40,891 bases of DNA from a virus: IMG/VR virus record IMGVR_UViG_3300021952_000483, positions 1 to 40,891 of that record; one strand, 5' to 3'. The translations under genes were made by a program, and so were the position numbers. Below the pieces are notes generated by a model, which did no database searches, was not told the DNA's origin, and was given only the letters and a program-made list of their open reading frames with translations. The stretch's first letter is position 1; every line of letters begins with the position of its first letter. This document shows, piece after piece, positions 33,601 to 40,397 of this stretch.

Positions 33601-34157
33601 CGGCGGCCAAGCGGCAGTGGACCTATGACGGAGCGCTCAAAAGCATTGAGGCAAGGTTTCAGATGGCCCGTGAGGATGCGCTGCAAGCGGGAGAACTCTA
33701 CGGCTGGCGACTCAATGGGGTGCTCAGCGGCTATGGCAACCCCGTGGGCGCTGAAGCCATTGGCGTGGGTTATGGCGATGGACGTTACGGCAGTGGTGTG
33801 CTGGTCAAGGACACGACCAAGGTGTCCTGGGGGGTGAGTATTCCGGGTGTCTTTCATGTGAGCTTCTGGTTCATCCCGAACCAGATCACCACATCGGTTA
33901 TTTGGACGGCCTCGGGTACAGGGGTAAGCCTCCTGGTCGGTTATGACTCGGTGGCCGGAACCTTCTTTCTGGAGGACCAGCTCTTTAACCGGGTGGTGGT
34001 GCCTTACCCCGTGAACGTGGCTGATCGCATCTGCATCGGTGTGTGCCAGACGGCAACAGAGCGCAGGCTTTTCATCGGAAAGATGGGAGGTGATGTTCAA
34101 AGTGCCAGCAAGCCACTGGCTCCAACGGCGGGTTATTCCGTTCTCAAGCTGTACTGA
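30651..34157 (+). CDS. Tail tip / host specificity protein J
   Basis: A 1168-residue central tail fibre. The N-terminal part (GGGKGGGGSARVAQEAPDSL, SKAYARVVDLVCEGEIEGLV) and the tip domain (WDGGFKIAWTDNPAWCFYDL, GLGNYMPESQVDKWALYRVA) are gpJ signatures. Fibronectin type III-like repeats follow from about residue 620 (TPAAPTGLTVTESLYRVKDQ, LLLSWSANTDADLSGYEVRV, EFRWLPNPEPEVVAYELREG). The C-terminal part is probably the receptor-contacting end or the platform for the side fibres encoded next. A strong terminator closes the gene. Confidence 0.94.
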   Translation: MSAQSTSLIIGAGGGKGGGGSARVAQEAPDSLRSKAYARVVDLVCEGEIEGLVAGLQSVYLDDTPIQNSDGSYNFTGVTLETRTGTQQQSYIPGFSSVENEVSVGVECKYGQPVVRSITDPDVDAVRIKVSIPTLTLQDTTNGDLNGTSVTYAIDLQSRGAGYVQILQDTVSGKTSSRYQRSYYVPLSGTGPWDVRLRRITADSTQTSLQNKTFLESYTEVIESKLRYPNSALMALRVDASQFTSIPRRSYDLKLLRVRIPSNYFPETRSYAGVWDGGFKIAWTDNPAWCFYDLVTNTRYGLGNYMPESQVDKWALYRVAKYCDEFVPNGLGGYEPRFTCNLYLQTREQAYKVVQDMASVFRGMAYWSGGAITVTQDSPQDPVYQFTAANVVDGEFAYQGSSAKARHTVALVSWVDPDDFYRQKVEYVEDLAGIARYGVVQADVVAMGCTSRGQANRVGKWLLYSEQSESEIITFRTGLEGAVVRPGDVVKVADASRGGMRLGGRIAAATTVGVTLDQDLPAGSWRISVVLPTGVVEERQVGSLSGQTVGVTSAFSMAPQVGAIWVLSSTLVEAQLFRVVQVAESEPGVHEITALAHNPSKYGAIEQGLALQPRAITVLSTTPAAPTGLTVTESLYRVKDQALVLIQLGWEQVFGALEYQITYRVNGGNTVTLPKVSSTYLEIRNAEAGHYVFTVRAVGVSGKLGNSASLSQSILGKLQPPDDVQDFVVLRRTTDLLLSWSANTDADLSGYEVRVGTGWDSGVMVGQTAGTQLVHDQSESGQYNYHIRAFDTSGKFSQHVTTFQLTLLAPSSVRQFDVVQSANRLEFRWLPNPEPEVVAYELREGGAWDTSIFIAEVKSSSFTLPSGFDGERKFWIKAIASPGIYSEEATFVSTVVAQPQNANLLVTVDAQATRFPGVKHFASVESVNSLDVLRMDSGVTQSEYLFEVNLPTSYRAQNTLLASIGATLDDRETWTSANYAWISSAAKRQWTYDGALKSIEARFQMAREDALQAGELYGWRLNGVLSGYGNPVGAEAIGVGYGDGRYGSGVLVKDTTKVSWGVSIPGVFHVSFWFIPNQITTSVIWTASGTGVSLLVGYDSVAGTFFLEDQLFNRVVVPYPVNVADRICIGVCQTATERRLFIGKMGGDVQSASKPLAPTAGYSVLKLY

Positions 34158-34192
34158 CAGATCAGTTCAGACAAATCAATCAACCTGAGTAC

Positions 34193-34228
34193 AGGCGGTG
34201 CCCCCTATGGGGCAGCGCCTATTTTTTT
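34193..34228 (+). terminator. Strong Rho-independent terminator after gpJ
   Basis: A 12-pair stem with one mismatch: AGGCGGTGCCCC (34193-34204) against GGGGCAGCGCCT (34209-34220), four-base loop, followed by A and seven T residues. It ends 11 bases before the next start. The fibre genes downstream therefore depend on readthrough, antitermination or an unseen promoter. Confidence 0.85.
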
Positions 34229-34239
34229 GGAGAAATCCC

Positions 34240-34686
34240 ATGATGGATGAAGGCATGCAAATCAAGGGCTCGCTCACGCTGGTGCTGGCCAAGCCCAGTG
34301 GCGAAGTTGAGGTGGTCCACAAAGACAACATCATCGTCAACGGCGGTTTTGACTTCGTGGCCGATGCGATTGGTAACTCTGGCAGTCGCCCCGGGGTGAT
34401 GGGCTGGATTGCGGTGGGAACCGGCACAACAGCCGCAGCATCGACCCAGACCGCCCTGGTCACCGAGATCAAACGCAACGCCTCGACCTACGCCCACACG
34501 GCAGGCACCAAGGTGTTCACCTTTACGGCCAGTTATGCGGCGGGTGACGCCACAGGTGCATTGACCGAAGCGGGTGTGTTCAACGCAGCCTCGGCCGGAA
34601 CCATGTTCGATCGTGTGGTGTTCCCGGTGGTCAACAAGGGTGTGGACGACAGCCTGACCGCAGTTTTTACCTTCACGATGAGCTGA
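34240..34686 (+). CDS. Phage tail fibre-associated protein
   Basis: A 148-residue protein, first of the fibre module. DEGMQIKGSLTLVLAKPSGE, DNIIVNGGFDFVADAIGN, GWIAVGTGTTAAASTQTALV and GALTEAGVFNAASAGTMFDR resemble small tail or fibre-base proteins common in prophages. I chose the first of two tandem ATGs (34240), with GGAGA ahead; the frame upstream runs into the terminator. The family name is uncertain. Confidence 0.75.
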   Translation: MMDEGMQIKGSLTLVLAKPSGEVEVVHKDNIIVNGGFDFVADAIGNSGSRPGVMGWIAVGTGTTAAASTQTALVTEIKRNASTYAHTAGTKVFTFTASYAAGDATGALTEAGVFNAASAGTMFDRVVFPVVNKGVDDSLTAVFTFTMS

Positions 34687-34699
34687 TCGGGCGAATGAC

Positions 34700-35890
34700 A
34701 TGGCCGAGACCGTCAATGTCTCAAGCTCGCCGGGGGCTAATTACACCTGGACCTCTGGCAAGTTTGCATGGAGCAGCGCCACAGCCGGTAAGAACTGGAC
34801 GAGTGCCTATCCGGCGGTCTACAGCCTCAGTGTGGCCACGGACATCGCTTTCACGGAGTTGATCCAGAAGCTGGGGATCAAGCAAAGCTCTGAAACCATT
34901 GCCTTTGCTGAGAAGCAAGGCAAAGGGCTGGTACTGAACAAGTTTGAGGTCATGAGTTTCGCGGAGACCTACACGGACCTCATTGCCTTCGTTCTGAGGT
35001 TTGTCGAGTCCTTTGCGTTGGCAGAAAAGAACGGGCTTTCCAACACCAAACGGGTGTTCGAGTTGTTTCAGGTGGCCGAGGGGTTGGCGCGGCAGATTGC
35101 GCTGAGAAAGTACGAGACGCTGGCGCTGGCTGAGACCTACACCGACCTCATTGCGTTCATCTTGCGCGTGGGCGAGAGCTTCAGCTTTACCGAGACACCA
35201 TCCAAGTCGCTCACCAAGCCACAGGCTGAGAGTTTCAGGTTCAATGAAGGCTTGTCCAAGTCGCAGGTCAAACGGATCTCCGAGACATTTGTGTTCGCTG
35301 AAGTCTTTGGAAGAACCGTTGCGTATCGCAAGGCGATCAGCGAAGGTTTTGCGATCGGGGAGGCGCTGCGTCGTGCGCAGACTTTGAAGCTGGCCGAGGC
35401 CTTGAACCTGGCTGAGCAATACCGAAGGCGAGCCAACGGGGTCATTAGCGACATGATCGTCGCCAGCACCGAGATCACAGAGCAGGACTTCATGGACATC
35501 CTGGAGTCAGGCCATCCACCGGGATACACCAACTTCCGGGATTTCATTCAGGGCGACTACACCTACCAGCGGGCGCTGTTCAGGGCGATTCTGACCTCCA
35601 GCAATGCTGATCGGGGCTACATCGATGGCTTGCGCGTCACGGTCGATGTGCCCGATGTCTTTGATCGCGGAACTGCCCAGGTGAGCAATGCGGCCAATGG
35701 CGTGACGGTTGTTTTTGCCCGGCAGTTTCGTGTCTCGCCAGAGGTCACGCTCACCTTCAAGGGGGGCACCACGGTGGCCGTCCCCCGAATCCTGGGCGCG
35801 GTTTCAACCACCGGCTTCACCGCAGTTCTTGAAAACACGTCCGGCACGCGGGTGACCGGAGCCATTTCTTGGGTTGCCCAAGGGTATTGA
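34700..35890 (+). CDS. Tail protein with about ten tandem 18-20-residue repeats
   Basis: A 396-residue tail protein. Residues 1-45 are an N-terminal cap. Residues about 46-240 carry roughly ten repeats with the pattern E-[ST]-F-x-[FL]-[AT]-E plus 11-13 residues, e.g. ESFALAEKNGLSNTKRVF, ESFSFTETPSKSLTKPQA, ESFRFNEGLSKSQVKRIS. Two repeats share ETYTDLIAF, a sign of internal duplication. A hinge region (250-310) is followed by a beta-rich C-terminal domain (VTVVFARQFRVSPEVTLTFK) resembling receptor-binding or H-type-lectin-like domains of fibres. It is probably a shaft plus tip, or an adaptor between gpJ and the fibre that follows. Confidence 0.8.
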   Translation: MAETVNVSSSPGANYTWTSGKFAWSSATAGKNWTSAYPAVYSLSVATDIAFTELIQKLGIKQSSETIAFAEKQGKGLVLNKFEVMSFAETYTDLIAFVLRFVESFALAEKNGLSNTKRVFELFQVAEGLARQIALRKYETLALAETYTDLIAFILRVGESFSFTETPSKSLTKPQAESFRFNEGLSKSQVKRISETFVFAEVFGRTVAYRKAISEGFAIGEALRRAQTLKLAEALNLAEQYRRRANGVISDMIVASTEITEQDFMDILESGHPPGYTNFRDFIQGDYTYQRALFRAILTSSNADRGYIDGLRVTVDVPDVFDRGTAQVSNAANGVTVVFARQFRVSPEVTLTFKGGTTVAVPRILGAVSTTGFTAVLENTSGTRVTGAISWVAQGY

Positions 35891-35901
35891 TAGGGCATTA
35901 A

Positions 35902-36825
35902 ATGCAGAACTACACCGAAATTCCATCCTCAACGACGCTGTCTGACTCGTTGTCTCAGATCCTGAACAACGACAAGACGGCGCTTTCGCTCTCAAGCGGA
36001 ACGTCTTTCCCGACGGTCAACCTGCAACTGGGTATGCCGTGTTTCAGGACCGACGAGCAAAAGCTCTACATCCTCACGGTGGTTAGCCCCGCTTCTTGGA
36101 AGATGGTCATTGACCTCTCCGCCACAGTCGGCAAGGTGGCCAATGCGGATTTGCTTGATGGCATCGATTCCACCGGCTTTGCCTTGTCGGGTCACAACCA
36201 TGACGCGGCTTATGCGGCGCTTGGCCATAACCACAATGCCGCCTACCTGGGCATCACGGCCAAGGCTGCCGATGCGGACAAGCTCGATGGCTATGACTCG
36301 ACAGCCTTTGTGCGATCGGTCAACGGGTACGGGCCGGATGCCAATGGCAATTCCAGTGTGCCAATTGATCTTTCGAGCCGTGTGGCCAAGTCCGGCGACA
36401 CGATGACCGGCACCCTGACCGTTCCCAGACTTCAGATAGCCAGCACGGCGAACTATCTGGACATGGTGGATCAGGACTGGGGCACCCGGTATCTGCACCA
36501 CAACCAGGGCCTCATGGGATTTTTGAAATCCGATGGCAACTGGGACATGTACATGAACAACAGCGGTCAGATGTGGACAGCCAACTACGGATGGCTGCAC
36601 GACTACTTCTTCAGCACCATCGCCAACTGTTTCATTGGCAACTGCCCTGGCAACACGGGCAATTGCAGCCCAGTGGGCAACAACGCGACTTCTGTGGTTT
36701 CGAACTGCGGTAGCGCATCTTTTGTCCGCGATGAGCTGGTGGACAACGGCAGCCAGATTTCTGTCCGAAGAACCCAATACAACTTCAACTGCAATTGCAA
36801 TTGCAACTGCGATTGCTACTGCTGA
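35902..36825 (+). CDS. Tail fibre protein with Cys-rich C-terminus (putative modification substrate)
   Basis: A 307-residue fibre. The N-terminal part (SFPTVNLQLGMPCFRTDEQK) is typical of side fibres. Two repeats of the form ADxLDGxDSTxF occur at about 81-93 and 124-136. HNHDAAY (98-104) and HNHNAAY (109-115) are His motifs that bind metal in some trimeric fibres. The C-terminal 65 residues are unusual: Asn-Cys pairs at Cys243, 248, 255 and 269, then the last 13 residues FNCNCNCNCDCYC with Cys at 297, 299, 301, 303, 305 and 307. The next three genes encode a 2OG oxygenase, an unknown protein and a radical SAM/SPASM enzyme in a tight operon, so this tail is the obvious candidate substrate. Simple metal or disulfide binding is the alternative. 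Confidence 0.85.
   Translation: MQNYTEIPSSTTLSDSLSQILNNDKTALSLSSGTSFPTVNLQLGMPCFRTDEQKLYILTVVSPASWKMVIDLSATVGKVANADLLDGIDSTGFALSGHNHDAAYAALGHNHNAAYLGITAKAADADKLDGYDSTAFVRSVNGYGPDANGNSSVPIDLSSRVAKSGDTMTGTLTVPRLQIASTANYLDMVDQDWGTRYLHHNQGLMGFLKSDGNWDMYMNNSGQMWTANYGWLHDYFFSTIANCFIGNCPGNTGNCSPVGNNATSVVSNCGSASFVRDELVDNGSQISVRRTQYNFNCNCNCNCDCYC
36787..36822 (+). repeat. Hexanucleotide coding repeat (AAY TGC) at the fibre 3' end
   Basis: Six consecutive NNY TGC codon pairs, four of them AAY TGC, encode the Asn-Cys run. It is short, in frame and ends at the stop codon. Slippage here would change the number of Asn-Cys units by whole steps without shifting the frame. Confidence 0.85.
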
Positions 36826-36838
36826 TCCGGGGAGACAC

Positions 36839-37417
36839 ATGAGCGATTTGACAAAAATCTTCCCCGCTCCGGTGCTTCGCATCCAGGAGCTGTTGAGCCC
36901 CTCCGAGGTTGAGCAAGCGACCGAGATGGCTATCAAAGCCAACGAGCGCCTCAATGACCATCAGGTCCCGTACTCCCGCACCTACCGTGACAGCCTGGAC
37001 TTCATGTTCCCAGAGTTCTTCAAGCCCATCTTCCGACGCCTGCGCCGCAGCATCGAGGACGAGTTCAATTGCAGCGTCAGCAACATGGTGGGGCGCGAAT
37101 CCATATTTCGCTACGGCCAGCACCTGCCTTTCCACACCGAGCCGCACGCTGATATTTCTTGCGTGCTGTGGCTGGACTTCCCCGCAAAGCCCGACCCATC
37201 CAAGCGCGATTACTCGGGGATGTTCTGCCTGCACAACCCGCATCTCCTGTTTGGTGGCCGCGCAACAGGGGTGTTTGGAAACATCAACCACATGGAAATG
37301 CCATCGCCTGGTGATGCCTTCGTTTTTCCTTCCCACATGCCGCATTTCGTGTTCCCGTACAACGGCGAGCGCCCTGGCGTGGAACTTCACTTTGAAATGC
37401 TTGCGGAGGCTGCATGA
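36839..37417 (+). CDS. 2OG-Fe(II) oxygenase
   Basis: A 192-residue 2-oxoglutarate/Fe(II)-dependent dioxygenase, prolyl-hydroxylase-like. The iron ligands are His103 and Asp105 in HTEPHADISC and His169 in FPSHMPHFVFP; Arg178 in NGERPGVELHFE is the probable 2OG anchor. GDAFVFPSHMPH is the usual strand before the distal His. It has a GGGGAGA ribosome site 13 bases after the fibre stop, and overlaps the next gene (ATGA). Such enzymes hydroxylate or cross-link amino acids in proteins and peptides. The fibre C-terminus is the nearest candidate substrate; host surface molecules are an alternative. Confidence 0.85.
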   Translation: MSDLTKIFPAPVLRIQELLSPSEVEQATEMAIKANERLNDHQVPYSRTYRDSLDFMFPEFFKPIFRRLRRSIEDEFNCSVSNMVGRESIFRYGQHLPFHTEPHADISCVLWLDFPAKPDPSKRDYSGMFCLHNPHLLFGGRATGVFGNINHMEMPSPGDAFVFPSHMPHFVFPYNGERPGVELHFEMLAEAA

Positions 37418-38112
37418 AGCTCGTTACCTTCAATGCCAGCGTCGATGAAGAAAAGGCGGTGCGTGTAGAGCAAACCGCTGACGGCTACACCGTTTCCTTT
37501 GCTGGCGCATCCATCAACATTGGCGTGCAACTTTTCAAGCAGGGCGAGCTGCAGTTCCTGATGTATGGCAAGCAGTATCAGAGCGAGGTCATTGGCATCG
37601 TTTCTCAGCGCGAATATGTCGACAGCCGAGATGGTCTGACGATCCTGGCCCAGCACGGCCTGACCGATGGCCTGGGCTGGTTCTACTTCGGCGATACCGC
37701 CGAAGAGGCCTGTCTATGCATCACCAAGGCCATGACGGCGCAATGTCCATTCGACATCGTGCAGCCGGGAAAGCCCCGTGATGTTCTGCCAGGCATCTTT
37801 CCTGACAGCGAGAAGCTTGGCGTGCGCAACCTGGCCAAGATCGCGCTGCTGCGCAAGCTCAACCCGCTCGACAGCCTCGCCGCTCTGGAAAAGCAGGTCG
37901 ATTTGCTCAGCGTACTGGTCATCCAACTGGCCAACCTGGTCCCTGGCCAAGAGGACATCGCCCTTGTCGATCACCTCCAGCACATCATCACTGATGCCAG
38001 CGCCAACGCAGGCAAGAGCGACGATCAAACCGTCGCCAGCGTTCTGTCTTTCAAGAAGGCGCTGCGCCAAGCGCAGGCCGATTACTTCGCTGCACGCGAC
38101 GGAGCCACATGA
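37414..38112 (+). CDS. Unknown protein between oxygenase and radical SAM enzyme
   Basis: I do not recognise this 232-residue protein. The first half looks beta-rich (KLVTFNASVDEEKAVRVEQT, YTVSFAGASINIGVQLFKQG), the middle has SQREYVDSRDGLTILAQHGL and EEACLCITKAMTAQC, and the last third is helical (SLAALEKQVDLLSVLVIQLA, VASVLSFKKALRQAQADYFA). It overlaps both enzyme genes by ATGA, which implies a shared job. By analogy with RiPP operons it could be a substrate-recognition partner, or it could be a fibre chaperone. I see no motif that decides this. Confidence 0.78.
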   Translation: MKLVTFNASVDEEKAVRVEQTADGYTVSFAGASINIGVQLFKQGELQFLMYGKQYQSEVIGIVSQREYVDSRDGLTILAQHGLTDGLGWFYFGDTAEEACLCITKAMTAQCPFDIVQPGKPRDVLPGIFPDSEKLGVRNLAKIALLRKLNPLDSLAALEKQVDLLSVLVIQLANLVPGQEDIALVDHLQHIITDASANAGKSDDQTVASVLSFKKALRQAQADYFAARDGAT

Positions 38113-39485
38113 TGACCAAATTCATCGTCACTACGATCAACCCCGACAATGGCCAACTTACACGTTTGCACTATGACAATGCAACCAGCGAGTTGACCCG
38201 CGAAACTGGCGAGTCCTTGGTGCAGGCGGTCGAAGTCACCGAGCGTGCACATGTCCCAGCAGTCTCCAGGCAGACGCCACTGGGCAAGACCAGTCCCCGC
38301 ACCCTAAAGATCAGCCTTGGCCTGTCTTGCAACTACGAGTGCGAATACTGCTCGCAGCGCTTCGTTCCTCGCACAGTCGAAACCAACCCCGGCGATGTGC
38401 AGGCCTTCATCGATGGCCTCGACGCCTGGGTGACGAGCCCGCCCGAGAAGGTCGAATTCTGGGGTGGCGAGCCTCTGGTCTACATCAAGACCATGCGCCC
38501 CCTGGCCGAGGCCATCAAGGCCAAGTTCCCCAAAGCAGAGCTGTCGGTCATCACCAACGGCTCGCTGCTGAGCGACGACATCAACGAATGGCTTGACCGC
38601 ATGGGTTTCAGTGTCGGTATCTCGCACGATGGCCCTGGCCAGCATGTGCGCGGTCCTGATCCCCTACAGGACCCCCAGCAGCGGGCCGCCATCATGGCGC
38701 TGTACGCCCGCCTGGCCCCGCAGCGGCGTATCAGCTTCAACGCGATGGTCAATCGTAAAAACGCCTCGCGCGCCGCCATCCAGCGCTTTTTCATCGAGTT
38801 GACAGGCGATCCCATGGTCCCCATTGGCGAGGGCAGCTTTGTTGACGCCTATGACGAGGGCGGCATTGCCCACTCGCTTCAGCCGTATGAGTTGCACCCC
38901 TACCGCAGTCTGGCCTTCCACGAAATCCGTACTGGCCAGGCCGCCAACGTCCAGGCCGTGAATAGCAAGACGGCCAGTTTCATCAATTCCATCCGAAGCC
39001 GCCGCCCGGCATCCAGCCTTGGCCAAAAGTGCGGCATGGATAAGTCCGACAGCATCGCTGTCGACCTACGCGGCAACGTCCTGACCTGCCAGAACGTGAG
39101 CGCAGCCAGCACCGCGCCCAATGGCCAGGCCCACCGCATTGGTCATGTCTCCGACCTTGCGGCCGTCAAGCTCGACACTGCCACGCACTGGAGTAAGAGG
39201 GCGGATTGCCCGAGCTGTCCGATGCTACAGATTTGCCAAGGCTCCTGTATGTTTCTGGAAGGCCCCCTGTGGGACCGATCATGCGACAACGCTTTCTCTG
39301 ATGCAGTGCCCATCTTCGCCGCTGGCATCGAATTCCTGACCGGACAGGTACCTGTGCACATTGAGGGCATGTTTCGGGAGGACCGCAAAGATATCTTCGG
39401 TATCTCTGGTCAAAGGCTCAATAACCAGGGAGCTACCCCGAAACCAGCAAGAAAACCTTTCCCGATCCCGGTCGTCTCCGTTTAA
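38109..39485 (+). CDS. Radical SAM/SPASM protein (putative fibre maturase)
   Basis: A 458-residue radical SAM enzyme. The [4Fe-4S]-SAM motif is CNYECEYC (Cys74, 78, 81), and the SAM-binding GGEP is at 119-122. A full SPASM domain follows: Cys308 with GNVLTC (Cys327), then CPSCPMLQICQGSC (Cys367, 370, 376, 380) and Cys392, ligands for two more clusters, the arrangement of peptide maturases and anaerobic sulfatase-maturing enzymes. Residues 1-65 before the core could hold a recognition part. It ends a tight operon behind the Cys-rich fibre gene and is closed by a terminator at 39508. Cys-centred chemistry such as thioether cross-links is plausible; the substrate is not proven. Confidence 0.92.
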   Translation: MMTKFIVTTINPDNGQLTRLHYDNATSELTRETGESLVQAVEVTERAHVPAVSRQTPLGKTSPRTLKISLGLSCNYECEYCSQRFVPRTVETNPGDVQAFIDGLDAWVTSPPEKVEFWGGEPLVYIKTMRPLAEAIKAKFPKAELSVITNGSLLSDDINEWLDRMGFSVGISHDGPGQHVRGPDPLQDPQQRAAIMALYARLAPQRRISFNAMVNRKNASRAAIQRFFIELTGDPMVPIGEGSFVDAYDEGGIAHSLQPYELHPYRSLAFHEIRTGQAANVQAVNSKTASFINSIRSRRPASSLGQKCGMDKSDSIAVDLRGNVLTCQNVSAASTAPNGQAHRIGHVSDLAAVKLDTATHWSKRADCPSCPMLQICQGSCMFLEGPLWDRSCDNAFSDAVPIFAAGIEFLTGQVPVHIEGMFREDRKDIFGISGQRLNNQGATPKPARKPFPIPVVSV

Positions 39486-39507
39486 CCACCTCAACTTTCC
39501 CTTTCAC

Positions 39508-39541
39508 GGCCGCCATGGTTTGCCCTGGCGGCCTTTTCATT
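39508..39541 (+). terminator. Rho-independent terminator after the radical SAM gene
   Basis: Perfect 8-pair stem GGCCGCCA (39508-39515) with TGGCGGCC (39526-39533), 10-base loop, then TTTTCATTT. It lies 22 bases after the radical SAM stop and separates the fibre module from the lysis genes. Confidence 0.8.
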
Positions 39542-39552
39542 TGGAGTAATCA

Positions 39553-39936
39553 ATGCCTGAACCTACAAGCTCTGGAGTCGCAGGAGCGGCTGCCGCCTAC
39601 AAAGCCATTGGTGGTGCTGCTGGTGCAGCTGCCGGTGGTGCCACCCTAGCGGCGGTTGTCGTGATGCTCATGACGCCCCCCAGAACCGTTCGCGAGTGGA
39701 CGGTGGGGTTGATCAGCACCGTCGTTTCGAGCATCTGTGGTGGCGCTGTCACCGTCGAGTACTTCCAGTTGCATCACTGGGCGTTTTCAACGATCGGTCT
39801 GTATGCCATGGGCGGGGTGATCTTTGCTTGTGGCTTGCCTGGCTGGGCAATGGTGCGCTGGTTGTTCAACTTCATCGACGAGCGACGTGATGCTTCGATC
39901 GACCAGGTCGCCAAAGATGTGAAGGAGCTGCTGTGA
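39553..39936 (+). CDS. Putative holin
   Basis: A 127-residue membrane protein with three hydrophobic segments (about 20-42, 49-71 and 77-105) and a charged C-terminal tail (DERRDASIDQVAKDVKELL). It lies directly before the endolysin, overlapping by GTGA. The size, topology and position fit a class I holin that opens the inner membrane. The start has GGAG ahead. Confidence 0.78.
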   Translation: MPEPTSSGVAGAAAAYKAIGGAAGAAAGGATLAAVVVMLMTPPRTVREWTVGLISTVVSSICGGAVTVEYFQLHHWAFSTIGLYAMGGVIFACGLPGWAMVRWLFNFIDERRDASIDQVAKDVKELL

Positions 39937-40397
39937 TACCTGTGGAGTTCATCACGCGGCTATCTAACCCCGCGATTGAGTCCCAGCAAAAGTCTGGGGT
40001 TCCTGCCAGCATCACGATCGCTCAGGCGGCACTTGAGTCCGCTTGGGGAGAGTCTGGACTGGCAAAGACGGGGAACAACCTATTTGGGATCAAGGCAGAC
40101 AGCCGATGGCGAGGCGATACCCTTACCTTAAACACGCGTGAGTTCATCAAGGGGCAATGGCTGGTTGTTCCAGCCAAATGGCGGAAGTACGCCAGTTGGC
40201 AGGCCAGCATTGATGACCATGCTGCATTCCTCAAAGGTAACTCTCGCTATCAGCCGTGTTTCTTGTGCCAGACAACTGAAGCTTTTGCGCGTGCGCTGCT
40301 CAAGGCGGGTTACGCGACCGATCCTTCCTATGCCGACAAGTTGCTCGGTTTGATTGCCCAGCACAAGCTCTTGGCCTTGGATTGCGAGTCGAAATGA
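39933..40397 (+). CDS. Endolysin, glucosaminidase (GH73-like)
   Basis: A 154-residue peptidoglycan hydrolase of the FlgJ/GH73 type: IAQAALESAWGESGLAKTGN with the probable catalytic Glu35, NNLFGIKAD, and the Tyr/Trp-rich WRKYASWQASIDDHAAFLKG. There is no signal peptide, so release should depend on the holin. It has a GTG start overlapping the holin stop, and its stop overlaps the Rz start (ATGA). Confidence 0.9.
   Translation: MIPVEFITRLSNPAIESQQKSGVPASITIAQAALESAWGESGLAKTGNNLFGIKADSRWRGDTLTLNTREFIKGQWLVVPAKWRKYASWQASIDDHAAFLKGNSRYQPCFLCQTTEAFARALLKAGYATDPSYADKLLGLIAQHKLLALDCESK

Noticed and set aside
38109-39485. Radical SAM gene as a plain sulfatase-maturing enzyme
   Set aside because: The SPASM cysteine pattern would allow it, but no sulfatase is encoded nearby and the fibre lacks a complete C-x-P-x-R motif; only CSPVG around Cys255 is vaguely similar.
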